From assembly GCF_038148855.1 (NCBI RefSeq), contig NZ_JBBVGR010000004.1, forward strand, positions 62,001 through 126,000: DNA of 64,000 nucleotides. The letters run 5' to 3'. This DNA comes from Phycobacter sedimenti. Its GTDB lineage: Bacteria > Pseudomonadota > Alphaproteobacteria > Rhodobacterales > Rhodobacteraceae. Of this stretch, positions 42,709 through 51,864 are shown in pieces. The notes under the pieces were generated by a model, which saw only the letters and a program-made list of their open reading frames with translations, ran no database searches and had not been told where the DNA came from. A program made the position numbers and the translations under genes. Each line of letters starts with the position of its first letter. Position 1 is the stretch's first letter.

Positions 42709-44130
42709 ATGGAACCCACCGCCTATCGCCCGTTTGAGACCAGTCTCCCCGAGGATGAAGCGCTGTCGATCCTGCGCCGTGCAACGGATGGCGCCGACGA
42801 TGGGGAGATTTTCGCCGAACGGCGCAAGTCCGAAGCGCTGGTTTTTGATGACGGGCGTCTGCGCAGCGCCAGCTATGATGCCGCCGAAGGGTTTGGCCTG
42901 CGTGCAGTCAACGGCGATGTGGCCGGGTATGCGCACTCCACGGATGTCTCCATCGGGGCGCTGAGACGCGCAGCCGAGACCGCCCGCCTTGCTGTCGGCG
43001 ACGGCGGCGGCACATATGCGGAGCCGCCAGTGGCCACCAACAAACGCCTCTATACGGACTCGGACCCGATTGGCGCCCTGCCCTTTCCGGTCAAGGTGGA
43101 AACCCTGCGCGAGATCGACGCCTTTGCCCGCGATCTGGACCCGCGTGTGGTTCAGGTCTCGGCTTCGCTGGCGGCCTCCTTGCAAGAAGTGGAGATTCTG
43201 CGCGCCGACGGCATTCGGGTCCGCGATGTGCGCCCGATGACGCGGATCAATGTCTCGGTCATCGTGGAACAGGATGGGCGTCGCGAAAGCGGATCCGCCG
43301 GCGGCGGCGGGCGCGTTGGCCTTGATGGTCTCATCGATCCGGTCAACTGGCAGGCCAAGGCCCGTGAAGCGCTTAGAATCGCACTGGTCAACCTCGACGC
43401 CGTTCCCGCACCAGCCGGGGAAATGGAAGTGGTGCTGGGGCCGGGGTGGCCGGGCATCCTGCTTCACGAGGCAATCGGTCACGGTCTCGAGGGGGATTTC
43501 AACCGCAAGGGCAGCTCTGCCTTTGCGGGACTGATGGGCCAGCGGATAGCCTCGCCCGGCGTCACCGTGCTGGATGACGGAACGATCCCGGATCGGCGGG
43601 GGTCCATCACCGTCGACGATGAAGGCACACCCAGCCAGAAAACCACCCTGATCGAGGACGGCATCCTGGTCGGCTTCATGCAGGACCGCCAGAACGCCCG
43701 CCTGATGGGGGTCGAGGCTACCGGAAACGGGCGCAGGCAAAGCTACGCCCATGCGCCGATGCCACGGATGACCAACACCTACATGCTGGGTGGAAATACC
43801 GACCCCGCCGATCTTGTCGCGGGAATCAAGGACGGGATCTGGGCCGTGGGCTTTGGCGGCGGCCAGGTCGACATCACCAATGGCAAGTTCGTCTTCTCCT
43901 GCACCGAGGCCTACCGCGTTCAGAACGGCAAGGTCGGTGCACCCGTGAAAGGCGCAACCCTGATCGGAGACGGTGCGACAGCTCTGAAACAGATACGTGC
44001 GCTTGGAAACGACATGGAACTGGACCCCGGAATGGGGAACTGCGGCAAGGCGGGCCAATGGGTCCCGGTCGGCGTCGGCCAGCCTTCGGTGCTGATGGGC
44101 GGGCTGACGGTTGGTGGCGCTTCAATCTAG
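42709..44130 (+). CDS. tldD: Metalloprotease TldD
   Basis: A 473-residue member of the TldD/PmbA family, which with TldE degrades unfolded or modified peptides. The zinc motif HExxxH is at about residue 254 (LHEAIGHGLEGDF), and the C-terminal ligand region includes GATLIGDGATALKQI. ATG 42709 is preferred because AGAGGA lies eight bases upstream. ATG 42700 would overlap that site. The partner TldE/PmbA is not in the window. It is divergent from the cta operon and shares an FnrL box with it. Confidence 0.95.
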   Translation: MEPTAYRPFETSLPEDEALSILRRATDGADDGEIFAERRKSEALVFDDGRLRSASYDAAEGFGLRAVNGDVAGYAHSTDVSIGALRRAAETARLAVGDGGGTYAEPPVATNKRLYTDSDPIGALPFPVKVETLREIDAFARDLDPRVVQVSASLAASLQEVEILRADGIRVRDVRPMTRINVSVIVEQDGRRESGSAGGGGRVGLDGLIDPVNWQAKAREALRIALVNLDAVPAPAGEMEVVLGPGWPGILLHEAIGHGLEGDFNRKGSSAFAGLMGQRIASPGVTVLDDGTIPDRRGSITVDDEGTPSQKTTLIEDGILVGFMQDRQNARLMGVEATGNGRRQSYAHAPMPRMTNTYMLGGNTDPADLVAGIKDGIWAVGFGGGQVDITNGKFVFSCTEAYRVQNGKVGAPVKGATLIGDGATALKQIRALGNDMELDPGMGNCGKAGQWVPVGVGQPSVLMGGLTVGGASI

Positions 44131-44222
44131 GTAAAGAGGCGCCCCAAAATAGGTAAAGATTACCGCACGCATTGAGCGGGTTTGGGGGGTGACTGGACAC
44201 GAAACTCACGCAAATCACGCTA

Positions 44223-44257
44223 TTTTTGCTGTACTGTATCCTGTGCTACAGCAAAAA
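44223..44257. repeat. Perfect 11-bp inverted repeat between tldD and dprA
   Basis: TTTTTGCTGTA (44223-44233) and TACAGCAAAAA (44247-44257) are separated by 13 bases. It lies in the AT-rich 288-base gap. A terminator for tldD or a protein-binding site are both possible. The same gap holds two copies of TAGGTAAAGA 22 bases apart (44128-44137 and 44150-44159), the first covering the tldD stop. Confidence 0.55.
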
Positions 44258-44418
44258 ACGCGAGGAAGCCCAATCAGGAATAATAAAAATTACAGCGAAA
44301 TCAAATACATAAACACAAACCATCTCATTATGGGAAAAAGATCGAAAAATTTGACTCTATTCATCACCTGTTAACCCACCAAGGTTAATTCTAAGGATGC
44401 AAACAGGCGGAGTTACGG

Positions 44419-45624
44419 ATGACTGAAGAAGCACTTTCTTCCACTCACCCCCCACTCCCACCCACCACGGAAGATATGCAACGTTCGTGGCTTCGCCTTT
44501 TGCGCTCCAGGCGGGTAGGTCCGGCTACATTCTACCGGCTCCTCTCTGAACATGGTTCAGCGCAGAATGCGCTGACAGCGTTGCCTAAAATGGCACGCTC
44601 CGCTGGCATCAAAGGGTATGAAATATGCCCTGCCGAAGCGGTGGACGCCGAAATGGAAGTCGCAAAAGCCGCCAAAGCGCGGCTTTTGTGCTTTGGTACG
44701 TCCGACTATCCGGCAGCTCTTGCGCAGATGAAGGATCCCCCGCCTGCCCTTTGGGCGGTTGGTAATGTGAATTTGCTGAAGCACCCGATGGTTGCCCTTG
44801 TCGGCGCCCGCAACGCTTCCTCGCTTGGCACGCGTATGGCGCGGGCGCTTGCCCATGATCTCGGTGCCATGGGCTATGTGGTCGTTTCGGGGCTTGCGCG
44901 CGGTGTGGACACGGCTGCGCATGAAGCTTCGCTCGCATCAGGCACAGTAGCAGTCCTCGCCGGAGGTGTTGATGTCATCTATCCCGCCGAGAACACGCGC
45001 CTGGCAGGTGCCATCCAAGACAAAGGCGTGATGCTTTCGGAGCAGCCCATGGGCCTTCCCCCGCAGGCGCGGCATTTTCCAAAACGCAACCGCATCATTG
45101 CGGGCCTTGCCCAGGCCGTCGTGGTGGTCGAGGCCGCTGCCAAATCCGGCAGTCTGATCACCGCCCGCGATGCACTGGATCTGGGACGCGAGGTGCTTGC
45201 CGTGCCGGGACACCCCTTCGATGCCCGTGCGTCTGGCTGTAACCTGCTGATCCGCGACGGTGCCCAACTGGTGCGCAACGCCGAAGACGTGATTGCAGCG
45301 CTGCCCCCACCGCAGACCGCTGAGCCACACGCCAGTGTTGCGGATCCTCAGCCGGCCGGAACAGCTCGACACCCGAAGGAAGCGTTGGCAAACCTGCCCC
45401 CTCCGCCTCCTCAGCGGCGCAGCCTGCGCGAAACCGCAGCCCTTCACCAACAGGTCCTCGCCCGCCTGGGTCCCTCCCCAACCCCGGAGGATCAGTTGCT
45501 CCGGGATCTGGCGGTCGCCCCGAAAGATCTCTCGTCGGTGCTGACCGAGATGGAGCTCGATGGCACCGTGGATCGCCTGCCCGGTGGGCTACTCACCCGT
45601 CCTGTCGTGCGCAAGGATGACTGA
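44419..45624 (+). CDS. dprA: DNA-processing protein DprA (Smf)
   Basis: A 401-residue protein that binds incoming single-stranded DNA and loads RecA during transformation. An N-terminal helical domain is followed by the Rossmann-like DprA core (VALVGARNASSLGTRMA, VVSGLARGVDTAAHEASL, GREVLAVPGHPFDARASG), and the last 65 residues form a winged helix. AGGCGGAG precedes the ATG. It adjoins topA, a common arrangement in alphaproteobacteria. Confidence 0.97.
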   Translation: MTEEALSSTHPPLPPTTEDMQRSWLRLLRSRRVGPATFYRLLSEHGSAQNALTALPKMARSAGIKGYEICPAEAVDAEMEVAKAAKARLLCFGTSDYPAALAQMKDPPPALWAVGNVNLLKHPMVALVGARNASSLGTRMARALAHDLGAMGYVVVSGLARGVDTAAHEASLASGTVAVLAGGVDVIYPAENTRLAGAIQDKGVMLSEQPMGLPPQARHFPKRNRIIAGLAQAVVVVEAAAKSGSLITARDALDLGREVLAVPGHPFDARASGCNLLIRDGAQLVRNAEDVIAALPPPQTAEPHASVADPQPAGTARHPKEALANLPPPPPQRRSLRETAALHQQVLARLGPSPTPEDQLLRDLAVAPKDLSSVLTEMELDGTVDRLPGGLLTRPVVRKDD

Positions 45625-45809
45625 TTCCCCGCCCTCACCCCAGAGCACAGACCATTGTCCAATGCTGCGGCATGTCCCCATCAAAAGCGCGGCGATGAAG
45701 GCGCAGGCACCGCATTGCAAGCCGCCGCATTGACATTCTCCCCTTGCACGCCACATGTTGCCCCGCCATAGAGCGCGCTGTACCCGCCCCTCAAGAGGTC
45801 CCATCATAA

Positions 45810-48476
45810 ATGCCAGTTGTTGTCGTCGAATCCCCAGCCAAAGCAAAAACAATCAACAAGTATCTGGGCTCCGACTACACCGTTCTGGCGTCTTACGGTC
45901 ACGTGCGTGATCTGCCTCCCAAGGACGGGTCCGTGGATACCGACCACGACTTTGAGATGAAATGGGAGGTCGGAAACGACAGCCGCAAGCACGTCAAGGC
46001 GATCGCCGATGCCCTGAAGGACGACAACGCACTGATTCTCGCGACCGACCCCGATCGCGAAGGGGAGGCCATCAGCTGGCATCTGCAGGAGGCGCTGACC
46101 AAGCGCCGGTCGATCAGGAAGGACACGCCCGTCAGCCGCGTAACCTTCAACGCGATCACCAAGGAAGCCGTCGCCGAGGCCATGAAGAACCCGCGACAGG
46201 TGGATATGCCGCTGGTGGAGGCCTACCTCGCCCGCCGTGCGCTGGACTACCTCGTGGGTTTCAACCTCTCCCCCGTCCTGTGGCGCAAACTGCCGGGAGC
46301 GCGCTCGGCCGGCCGGGTGCAATCGGTCTGCCTGCGCCTGATCGTTGAGCGCGAGATGGAGATCGAAGCATTCAAGCCGCGCGAATACTGGTCTGTGAAG
46401 GCGCAGCTTTCCACACCGCGCGGGCAGGAGTTCGAGGCCCGCCTGACGGTTCTGGGCGGCGACAAGCTCGACAAATACGATCTGGCCAATTTCACCGCAG
46501 CCGAACTGGCGGTGCAGGCCGTGGCCAGCCGCGACCTGCTGGTGAAATCAGTGGAGGCGAAACCCGCCTCCCGCAACCCGTCGGCCCCGTTCATGACCTC
46601 CACCCTGCAGCAGGAGGCCAGCCGCAAGTTCGGCATGGGTGCGCGCCAGTGCATGAACGCGGCGCAGCGGCTCTATGAGGCCGGCTACATCACCTATATG
46701 CGGACCGATGGCATCGACATGGCGCCCGAGGCGGTCCAGGCCGCCCGCGCCGAGATCGAGACCCGCTATGGCGCCGACTACGTGCCCGCATCACCGCGCA
46801 TCTACAAGAACAAGGCCAAGAACGCTCAGGAAGCGCACGAATGTATCCGCCCCACGGAAATGAGCCGCGACGCCAATAGCCTGAAGCTGACCGAAGACGA
46901 TCAGCGCAAGCTCTATGATCTGATCTGGAAGCGCACCCTCTCCTGCCAGATGGAAGGCGCCCGGATGGAGCGCACCACCGTGGATATCGGATCAAACGAT
47001 GGGCAGGTGGTGCTGCGCGCCACCGGTCAGGTGGTTCTGTTCGACGGCTTCATGCGCGTCTACGAAGAGGGGCGCGATGATGTGGTGGACGAGGACGACA
47101 AGCGCCTGCCGCAGATCATGAACGGCGAGAAAGTGAGCTTTGCCTCCTCTCTTGCGGCGCAGGCAGAAAAGGCGGGCAAGGACGCCGCGATCCTGTCGGA
47201 GAATGCCGCCGTTCTGGGCCTGCAGCACCACACGCAGCCGCCCCCGCGCTACACCGAGGCCACCCTGGTCAAGAAGATGGAAGAGCTGGGCATCGGCCGC
47301 CCTTCCACCTATGCCAGCGTGATCACCACGATCCAGGACCGTGAATATGTCCGCAAGGACAAGAACCGCCTCTTCCCCGAAGACAAAGGCCGGATCGTCA
47401 CGATCTTCCTTCTGAACTTCTTCAAGCGCTACGTGGAATACGATTTCACCGCCGCGCTGGAGGAACAACTGGATGACGTGAGCGCCGGTGAGGCGGACTA
47501 CAAGGAGCTTCTGGGCAACTTCTGGCGCGACTTTTCGGCCGCGATTGCCGAGACCTCGGACCTCAGGATCACCGAAGTGCTGGACGTGCTGGACGATGCG
47601 CTGGCACCGCAGCTGTACCCGCCGCGAGAGGATGGCACGGATCCGCGTATCTGCCCCAAATGCGGCGCGGGCCAGCTACACCTGAAAACCTCGCGCACGG
47701 GCGGCTTTGTCGGCTGCGGCAACTACCCGGAATGCAATTACACCCGCCCGATTTCAGGCGAAGGCGCCGAAGGCTATGAGCGGATCCTGGGCGAGGATGA
47801 CGGCGATGAGATCCACCTGAAGTCCGGCCGCTTTGGCCCTTACGTGCAGCGCGGCGAGGCGACGCCCGAGAACAAGAAACCCCCGCGCTCTTCGCTGCCG
47901 AAACAGGGCAAGGACTTCCTGCCCGGCTGGGGACCGAACGAGATCGGTCTGGAGCAGGCGGTTACCCTTCTGACCCTGCCCCGCGAGATCGGCCAGCACC
48001 CGGATGGCGGCGTAATCCAGTCGAACCTTGGCCGCTTTGGCCCCTATATTGCACACCAGCGCCCGGATGAGGAAAAGCCGGTCTATGTGAACCTCAAGGA
48101 AACGCTGGACGTTTTTGAAATCGGCATGAACCGCGCGGTGGAAATGCTCGCGGAAAAGCGGGCCAATCCGGGACGCGGTCGCCGCGCGGCGGCAAAGGCG
48201 CTGAAGGAACTGGGCGAACACCCCGAAAGCGGCGGCGCCGTGAGCATCATGGACGGGCGCTATGGGCCTTATGTGAAATGGGAGAAGGTGAACGCCACCC
48301 TTCCCAAGGATGTTGAGCCCAAGGATGTCACGATGGAGATGGCGGTTCAGCTGATCACCGAGAAGGCCGGAAAGTCCAAGAAGAAGGCCCCTGCCAAGAA
48401 GGCTGCCGGGAAAAAGACGGCCACCAAGAAGGCCGCTCCGAAGAAATCCGCGAAAAAGGCCCCTGACGCCAGCTAA
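45810..48476 (+). CDS. topA: DNA topoisomerase I
   Basis: An 888-residue type IA topoisomerase that relaxes negative supercoils. The Toprim domain starts VVVESPAKAKTINKYLG, with DPDREGEAISWHL as the metal site. The active tyrosine is Tyr296 in TYMRTDG. One C4 zinc finger is clear (CPKCGAGQLHLKTSRTGGF, then CGNYPEC), followed by repeated SGRFGPYV-type elements. The tail is a Lys/Ala-rich stretch for nonspecific DNA binding. It is rightward behind dprA and ends before a dispersed repeat. Confidence 0.98.
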   Translation: MPVVVVESPAKAKTINKYLGSDYTVLASYGHVRDLPPKDGSVDTDHDFEMKWEVGNDSRKHVKAIADALKDDNALILATDPDREGEAISWHLQEALTKRRSIRKDTPVSRVTFNAITKEAVAEAMKNPRQVDMPLVEAYLARRALDYLVGFNLSPVLWRKLPGARSAGRVQSVCLRLIVEREMEIEAFKPREYWSVKAQLSTPRGQEFEARLTVLGGDKLDKYDLANFTAAELAVQAVASRDLLVKSVEAKPASRNPSAPFMTSTLQQEASRKFGMGARQCMNAAQRLYEAGYITYMRTDGIDMAPEAVQAARAEIETRYGADYVPASPRIYKNKAKNAQEAHECIRPTEMSRDANSLKLTEDDQRKLYDLIWKRTLSCQMEGARMERTTVDIGSNDGQVVLRATGQVVLFDGFMRVYEEGRDDVVDEDDKRLPQIMNGEKVSFASSLAAQAEKAGKDAAILSENAAVLGLQHHTQPPPRYTEATLVKKMEELGIGRPSTYASVITTIQDREYVRKDKNRLFPEDKGRIVTIFLLNFFKRYVEYDFTAALEEQLDDVSAGEADYKELLGNFWRDFSAAIAETSDLRITEVLDVLDDALAPQLYPPREDGTDPRICPKCGAGQLHLKTSRTGGFVGCGNYPECNYTRPISGEGAEGYERILGEDDGDEIHLKSGRFGPYVQRGEATPENKKPPRSSLPKQGKDFLPGWGPNEIGLEQAVTLLTLPREIGQHPDGGVIQSNLGRFGPYIAHQRPDEEKPVYVNLKETLDVFEIGMNRAVEMLAEKRANPGRGRRAAAKALKELGEHPESGGAVSIMDGRYGPYVKWEKVNATLPKDVEPKDVTMEMAVQLITEKAGKSKKKAPAKKAAGKKTATKKAAPKKSAKKAPDAS

Positions 48477-48536
48477 GAGGCGCGGCGCGCAAGGGGCAAG
48501 GGCCCAGCAGACCAAAAAACGGGCGGCTCCCGCCGG

Positions 48537-48730
48537 TTCGGTGCACATTCACGGAATGAACCCTCTCCGTTGGGCCTGGCGCCGCTGGCGCGGCGCGGTT
48601 ACAATCTTGGCAGGCCCCATGCCCCAGATCCACGTCGCGCCAGCGGCGCCGGCCCCAAGCCCGCGGCGGGCGTTGGCGCAGCCAATGGAGGCCAAGGGCG
48701 CGGGAGCGCCACCATTCCCGTGTGAGCGGC
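48537..48730. repeat. Dispersed hairpin-rich repeat, copy 3
   Basis: It starts with CATTC-ACG-GAATG, then CCGTTGGGCC and GGCGCCGC, then GGCCCCAAG, GGCGCAGCCA, GGAGGCCAAGG and GGCGCGGGAGCGCC. The blocks fall in the same order as in copy 2 (34781-34935), and the last block matches copy 1. It fills most of the 360-base gap between topA and the CoA-transferase genes. No gene was recognised in it. Confidence 0.65.
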
Positions 48731-48838
48731 AACAGGGCGCCAAGGCACTCCGTAGAAATACGCCTTTCTCTCCGTATTCTTGACTCTGCCCCGCCCGAGG
48801 CGCAGAACCCTGCCAATTGGCAGTTTAGGGAGAACTCC

Positions 48839-49561
48839 GTGAAAAAAGTCTATTCCAACGCCGCCGAAGCGCTTGACGGGCTGCTTCATGATGGCATGTT
48901 CATCGCGGCAGGCGGCTTCGGCCTCTGCGGCATTCCAGAGCTTCTGCTGGACGCAATCAAGGACGCTGGCACCAAGGATCTGACCTTTGCCTCCAACAAT
49001 GCGGGCGTTGATGATTTCGGCATCGGCATCCTGCTTCAGACCCGCCAGGTGAAGAAGATGATCTCCTCCTACGTTGGGGAGAACGCAGAATTCATGCGCC
49101 AGTACCTCTCGGGTGAGCTGGAATTGGAATTCAACCCGCAAGGCACCCTGGCCGAGCGCATGCGCGCTGGCGGCGCCGGCATCCCCGGCTTCTACACCAA
49201 GACCGGCGTGGGCACCGTGATCGCCGAAGGCAAGGAGCACAAGGATTTCCCCACCGGCCCCGATGGCGCCATGGAAACCTACATCATGGAAAACGGCATC
49301 TTTGCGGATCTGGCCATCGTGAAGGCCTGGAAAGCGGATGAGACCGGCAACCTTGTGTTCCGCAAGACAGCGCGCAACTTCAACGTGCCCGCCGCCACCT
49401 GCGGCAAGGTCTGCGTGGTTGAGGTCGAGGAAATCGTGCCGACCGGCAGCCTGGACCCCGACAACATCCACCTGCCCGGCATCTACGTGCACCGCATCAT
49501 CAAAGGCGAGCACGAAAAACGCATCGAGCAGCGCACCGTTCGTCAGAAGGAGACCGCATAA
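48839..49561 (+). CDS. 3-oxoacid CoA-transferase subunit A
   Basis: A 240-residue alpha subunit of the succinyl-CoA:3-ketoacid (or acetoacetate) CoA-transferase family. The CoA-binding motif is seen as IAAGGFGLCGIPELLLDAI, and GNLVFRKTARNFN is conserved. It starts with GTG at 48839, with AGGGAGA upstream. The stop overlaps the ATG of subunit B. The complex activates acetoacetate for ketone-body or PHB breakdown. Confidence 0.95.
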   Translation: MKKVYSNAAEALDGLLHDGMFIAAGGFGLCGIPELLLDAIKDAGTKDLTFASNNAGVDDFGIGILLQTRQVKKMISSYVGENAEFMRQYLSGELELEFNPQGTLAERMRAGGAGIPGFYTKTGVGTVIAEGKEHKDFPTGPDGAMETYIMENGIFADLAIVKAWKADETGNLVFRKTARNFNVPAATCGKVCVVEVEEIVPTGSLDPDNIHLPGIYVHRIIKGEHEKRIEQRTVRQKETA

Positions 49562-50190
49562 TGCCTTGGGACCGCAATCAGATGGCCGCCCGCGCGGCAC
49601 AGGAGCTGCAGGACGGCTGGTATGTGAACCTCGGCATCGGTATCCCGACGCTGGTCAGCAACTACATCCCCGAAGGCGTCGAGGTGACGCTGCAGTCGGA
49701 GAACGGCATGCTGGGCATGGGCCCCTTCCCCTATGAGGGCGAAGAGGATCCCGACCTGATCAACGCCGGCAAGCAGACCATTACCGAGCTGCCCCAGACC
49801 GCCTATTTCGACAGCGCGCAGTCCTTTGCGATGATCCGCGGCGGCAAGATCGCCATGGCGATCCTGGGCGCGATGGAAGTGGCCGAGAATGGCGATCTGG
49901 CGAACTGGATGATCCCCGGCAAGCTGGTCAAAGGCATGGGCGGCGCCATGGACCTGGTCGCAGGTGTCGGCCGCGTGGTTGTCGTGATGGACCACACCAA
50001 CAAGCACGGCGACAGCAAGGTTCTGAAGGCCTGCACCCTGCCGCTGACCGGCAAGGGCGTTGTGGACCGGATCATCACCGGCCTTGGCGTTCTCGACGTG
50101 GTCGAAGGCGGCCTCAAAATCGTTGAGCTGGCCGAGGGTGTCACCGAGGAAGAGCTGCGCGCCGCAACCGAAGCGACCATCGTCGACTGA
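49561..50190 (+). CDS. 3-oxoacid CoA-transferase subunit B
   Basis: A 209-residue beta subunit with the catalytic glutamate in the family motif SENGMLGMG (near residue 46), preceded by YVNLGIGIPTLVSNYIP. The TAATG junction with subunit A indicates coupled translation. A strong terminator follows. Confidence 0.95.
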   Translation: MPWDRNQMAARAAQELQDGWYVNLGIGIPTLVSNYIPEGVEVTLQSENGMLGMGPFPYEGEEDPDLINAGKQTITELPQTAYFDSAQSFAMIRGGKIAMAILGAMEVAENGDLANWMIPGKLVKGMGGAMDLVAGVGRVVVVMDHTNKHGDSKVLKACTLPLTGKGVVDRIITGLGVLDVVEGGLKIVELAEGVTEEELRAATEATIVD

Positions 50191-50214
50191 TCTCAGCCAC
50201 GCAGCAGAATATGA

Positions 50215-50248
50215 AAAGGCCCGCCCGGGAATAGAGGCGGGCCTTTTT
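50215..50248. terminator. Strong rho-independent terminator after the CoA-transferase genes
   Basis: AAAGGCCCGCC (50215-50225) pairs perfectly with GGCGGGCCTTT (50236-50246), followed by T residues to 50248. The A run on the left makes it work for the convergent membrane-protein gene as well. Confidence 0.85.
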
Positions 50249-50259
50249 GCGTCGAATGT

Positions 50260-50637
50260 TCAGTCCCCGGCGGGGTCCTCGCCCTCTTGCGCATGCCGCC
50301 TTGGACGGGTCAGGACAAGAGCGCACAGCATGCCGGATACCGCAAAGAACCCTGCGAGATATGGCGAATATGGCGCCCAGGCCCAGACAACGAGCGTGAC
50401 ATAGAGCAGACCAGCCGCCGCGCCCAAACGCAGCAGCGACCAAATGACTGTTGTCGCGCTCCAACACTCCGGCAGGCGTGTGCGCCAGAATGTAAGTGTC
50501 AGCAGCGAGGCAATCGCGGTCCACCAGAGCAGGGCCAAACTCGCCGCGATTGGATACGATGTGATTATGCTTGCTTCACACCGCAGGATCTCTGCCCAGG
50601 TGGCGGATCTTACAAGGAAACCAAAGATCTTCCCCAT
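50260..50637 (-). CDS. Small multi-helix membrane protein, unknown function
   Basis: A 125-residue protein that I do not recognise. It has about four hydrophobic segments (around residues 22-48, 62-84 and 88-108) and a charged tail ending EGEDPAGD. AGAGG lies very close to the start. The gene ends just before the shared terminator and lies on the same strand as the small exported protein upstream. Confidence 0.65.
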   Translation of the reverse strand: MGKIFGFLVRSATWAEILRCEASIITSYPIAASLALLWWTAIASLLTLTFWRTRLPECWSATTVIWSLLRLGAAAGLLYVTLVVWAWAPYSPYLAGFFAVSGMLCALVLTRPRRHAQEGEDPAGD

Positions 50638-50688
50638 ATCCTCTGGGTAGGCCGTGTGCAGGGGTTTTCCGGCCTGTTCAAGGATCTG

Positions 50689-50838
50689 CTACTTTGCCCA
50701 GGTCTGGGGCAGGTTCAGTTCGTAGACTGCGCCGTCCGGGGCCGCGATGCGCTGCACCTCGGTGTAACAAGGGGCATGTGCCGACAACGGCGCGGCGGCA
50801 ATAAACAGCAGAGCAATGAAGTAGAGGCACCTGAGCAT
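50689..50838 (-). CDS. Small exported protein, unknown function
   Basis: A 49-residue open frame starting MLRCLYFIALLFIAAAPLSA, which looks like a Sec signal with cleavage after SAHA. A short mature peptide of about 27 residues follows (CYTEVQRIAAPDGAVYELN, one Cys). A GAGACGG site precedes the ATG. No family is recognised. The signal-peptide pattern is the main support. Confidence 0.45.
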   Translation of the reverse strand: MLRCLYFIALLFIAAAPLSAHAPCYTEVQRIAAPDGAVYELNLPQTWAK

Positions 50839-51040
50839 TTCCGTCTCAGGCAGCACCAAACGGACGCGCCAACGCAAGACTGTTTTCCTAAGGACGTGAC
50901 CGCGCCCGTGTCCGTGGCTCTCAGGCTTTGTATAGCCAAACGCTCTGATCCAAGACCCTTTTGAAGAAAAGGGGGCCTGTCAGCAGGCGCCCCGGATCGC
51001 CACAAAATGATGCCTCGGGGTATCCGCCCGGGGTGCCGCC

Positions 51041-51178
51041 TCACAAAAAGAAAAATCCGCCATGATGTCCCGGGGATGTGATGCTGGCACTGAACTTTCC
51101 AGTACTTGGCAGGGCAGAAAGCGAAATCGCACCCGAAATCAGAGTGACATTCAGCAGTTGGATCAAGTGAGAATACAT
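51041..51178 (-). CDS. Very small open frame with strong ribosome site, possible secreted peptide
   Basis: A 45-residue frame that begins MYSHLIQLLNVTLISGAISL and ends in HHGGFFFL. CAGGAG lies six bases before the ATG, the best ribosome site in this stretch. The N-terminal half is hydrophobic like a short signal or anchor. It follows the flavin-oxidase-like gene by 42 bases on the same strand. No homology is known to me. Confidence 0.35.
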   Translation of the reverse strand: MYSHLIQLLNVTLISGAISLSALPSTGKFSASITSPGHHGGFFFL

Positions 51179-51220
51179 GTCGATCTCCTGTATCATGGAT
51201 TTGCAGGGCCAGTCGCAGTC

Positions 51221-51835
51221 TCAGGCGGGCTGGCCTGCCTTGAGGCGATCGTTCTCGGCCTTGAGGTCGGCCAGCTGTTTGCGCAGCGGGGCCAGGTGGG
51301 GTTCCAGTTCCTCCAGCGTCAGGCGCTCGGGGATGTGGCGGGGGCAGTTCCAGTCAAAGGCCTCGATACGGATCAGAATGGCCCGTTCGGGGATCGCATC
51401 CGCGCCTGATGGGAACAGGTTGTCGGTGGCCTCGGCGCCTTCGATCACCTCGACGGTGCCCCAGATCTTGAGCCGCCGCCGATTAGGATAATCCATCAGG
51501 ATCAGCGAGACACGGGCGGTCTCGGTGAGGTTCCCGAGCGAGACATACTGCCGGTTGCCGCTGAAATCGGCATAGGCGATGGTCTTTTCATCCACCACCT
51601 TGAGGAAGCCGCGCGGGCCGCCACGGAACTGCACATAGGGCCAGCCGGTTTCGGATACAGTCGCCTGGTAGAACCCGTCGCGGTCGGCAATGAAGGCCGC
51701 CTCGTTGACGCCGATCCGGTCGCCGGAACGTTCCGGGATCTCAAGGAAACGCCCGTAAGAGCGGGCCGATCCCATCCGCTCCTGATGGGCGCGCACGGCG
51801 GGGGTGAATGCAATTTCTGCAAAGGCACGGGGCAT
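51221..51835 (-). CDS. Pyridoxamine 5'-phosphate oxidase (FMN-binding) family protein
   Basis: A 204-residue protein of the split-barrel FMN family (COG3576-like). Typical segments are FIADRDGFYQATVSETGWPYVQFRGGPRGFLKVVD (by parts) and ETARVSLILMDYPNRRRLKIWGTVEV. The last 35 residues are predicted coiled coil (EPHLAPLRKQLADLKAENDR). The start at 51835 (MPRAFAEIAF) is the first sensible one, since the longer frame overlaps the upstream gene. It is in a TetR-flanked leftward operon and probably reduces or protects against a toxic organic compound. Confidence 0.9.
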   Translation of the reverse strand: MPRAFAEIAFTPAVRAHQERMGSARSYGRFLEIPERSGDRIGVNEAAFIADRDGFYQATVSETGWPYVQFRGGPRGFLKVVDEKTIAYADFSGNRQYVSLGNLTETARVSLILMDYPNRRRLKIWGTVEVIEGAEATDNLFPSGADAIPERAILIRIEAFDWNCPRHIPERLTLEELEPHLAPLRKQLADLKAENDRLKAGQPA

Positions 51836-51864
51836 GGTGGGGCTCGCTTTCGTATTGGAGAGTG

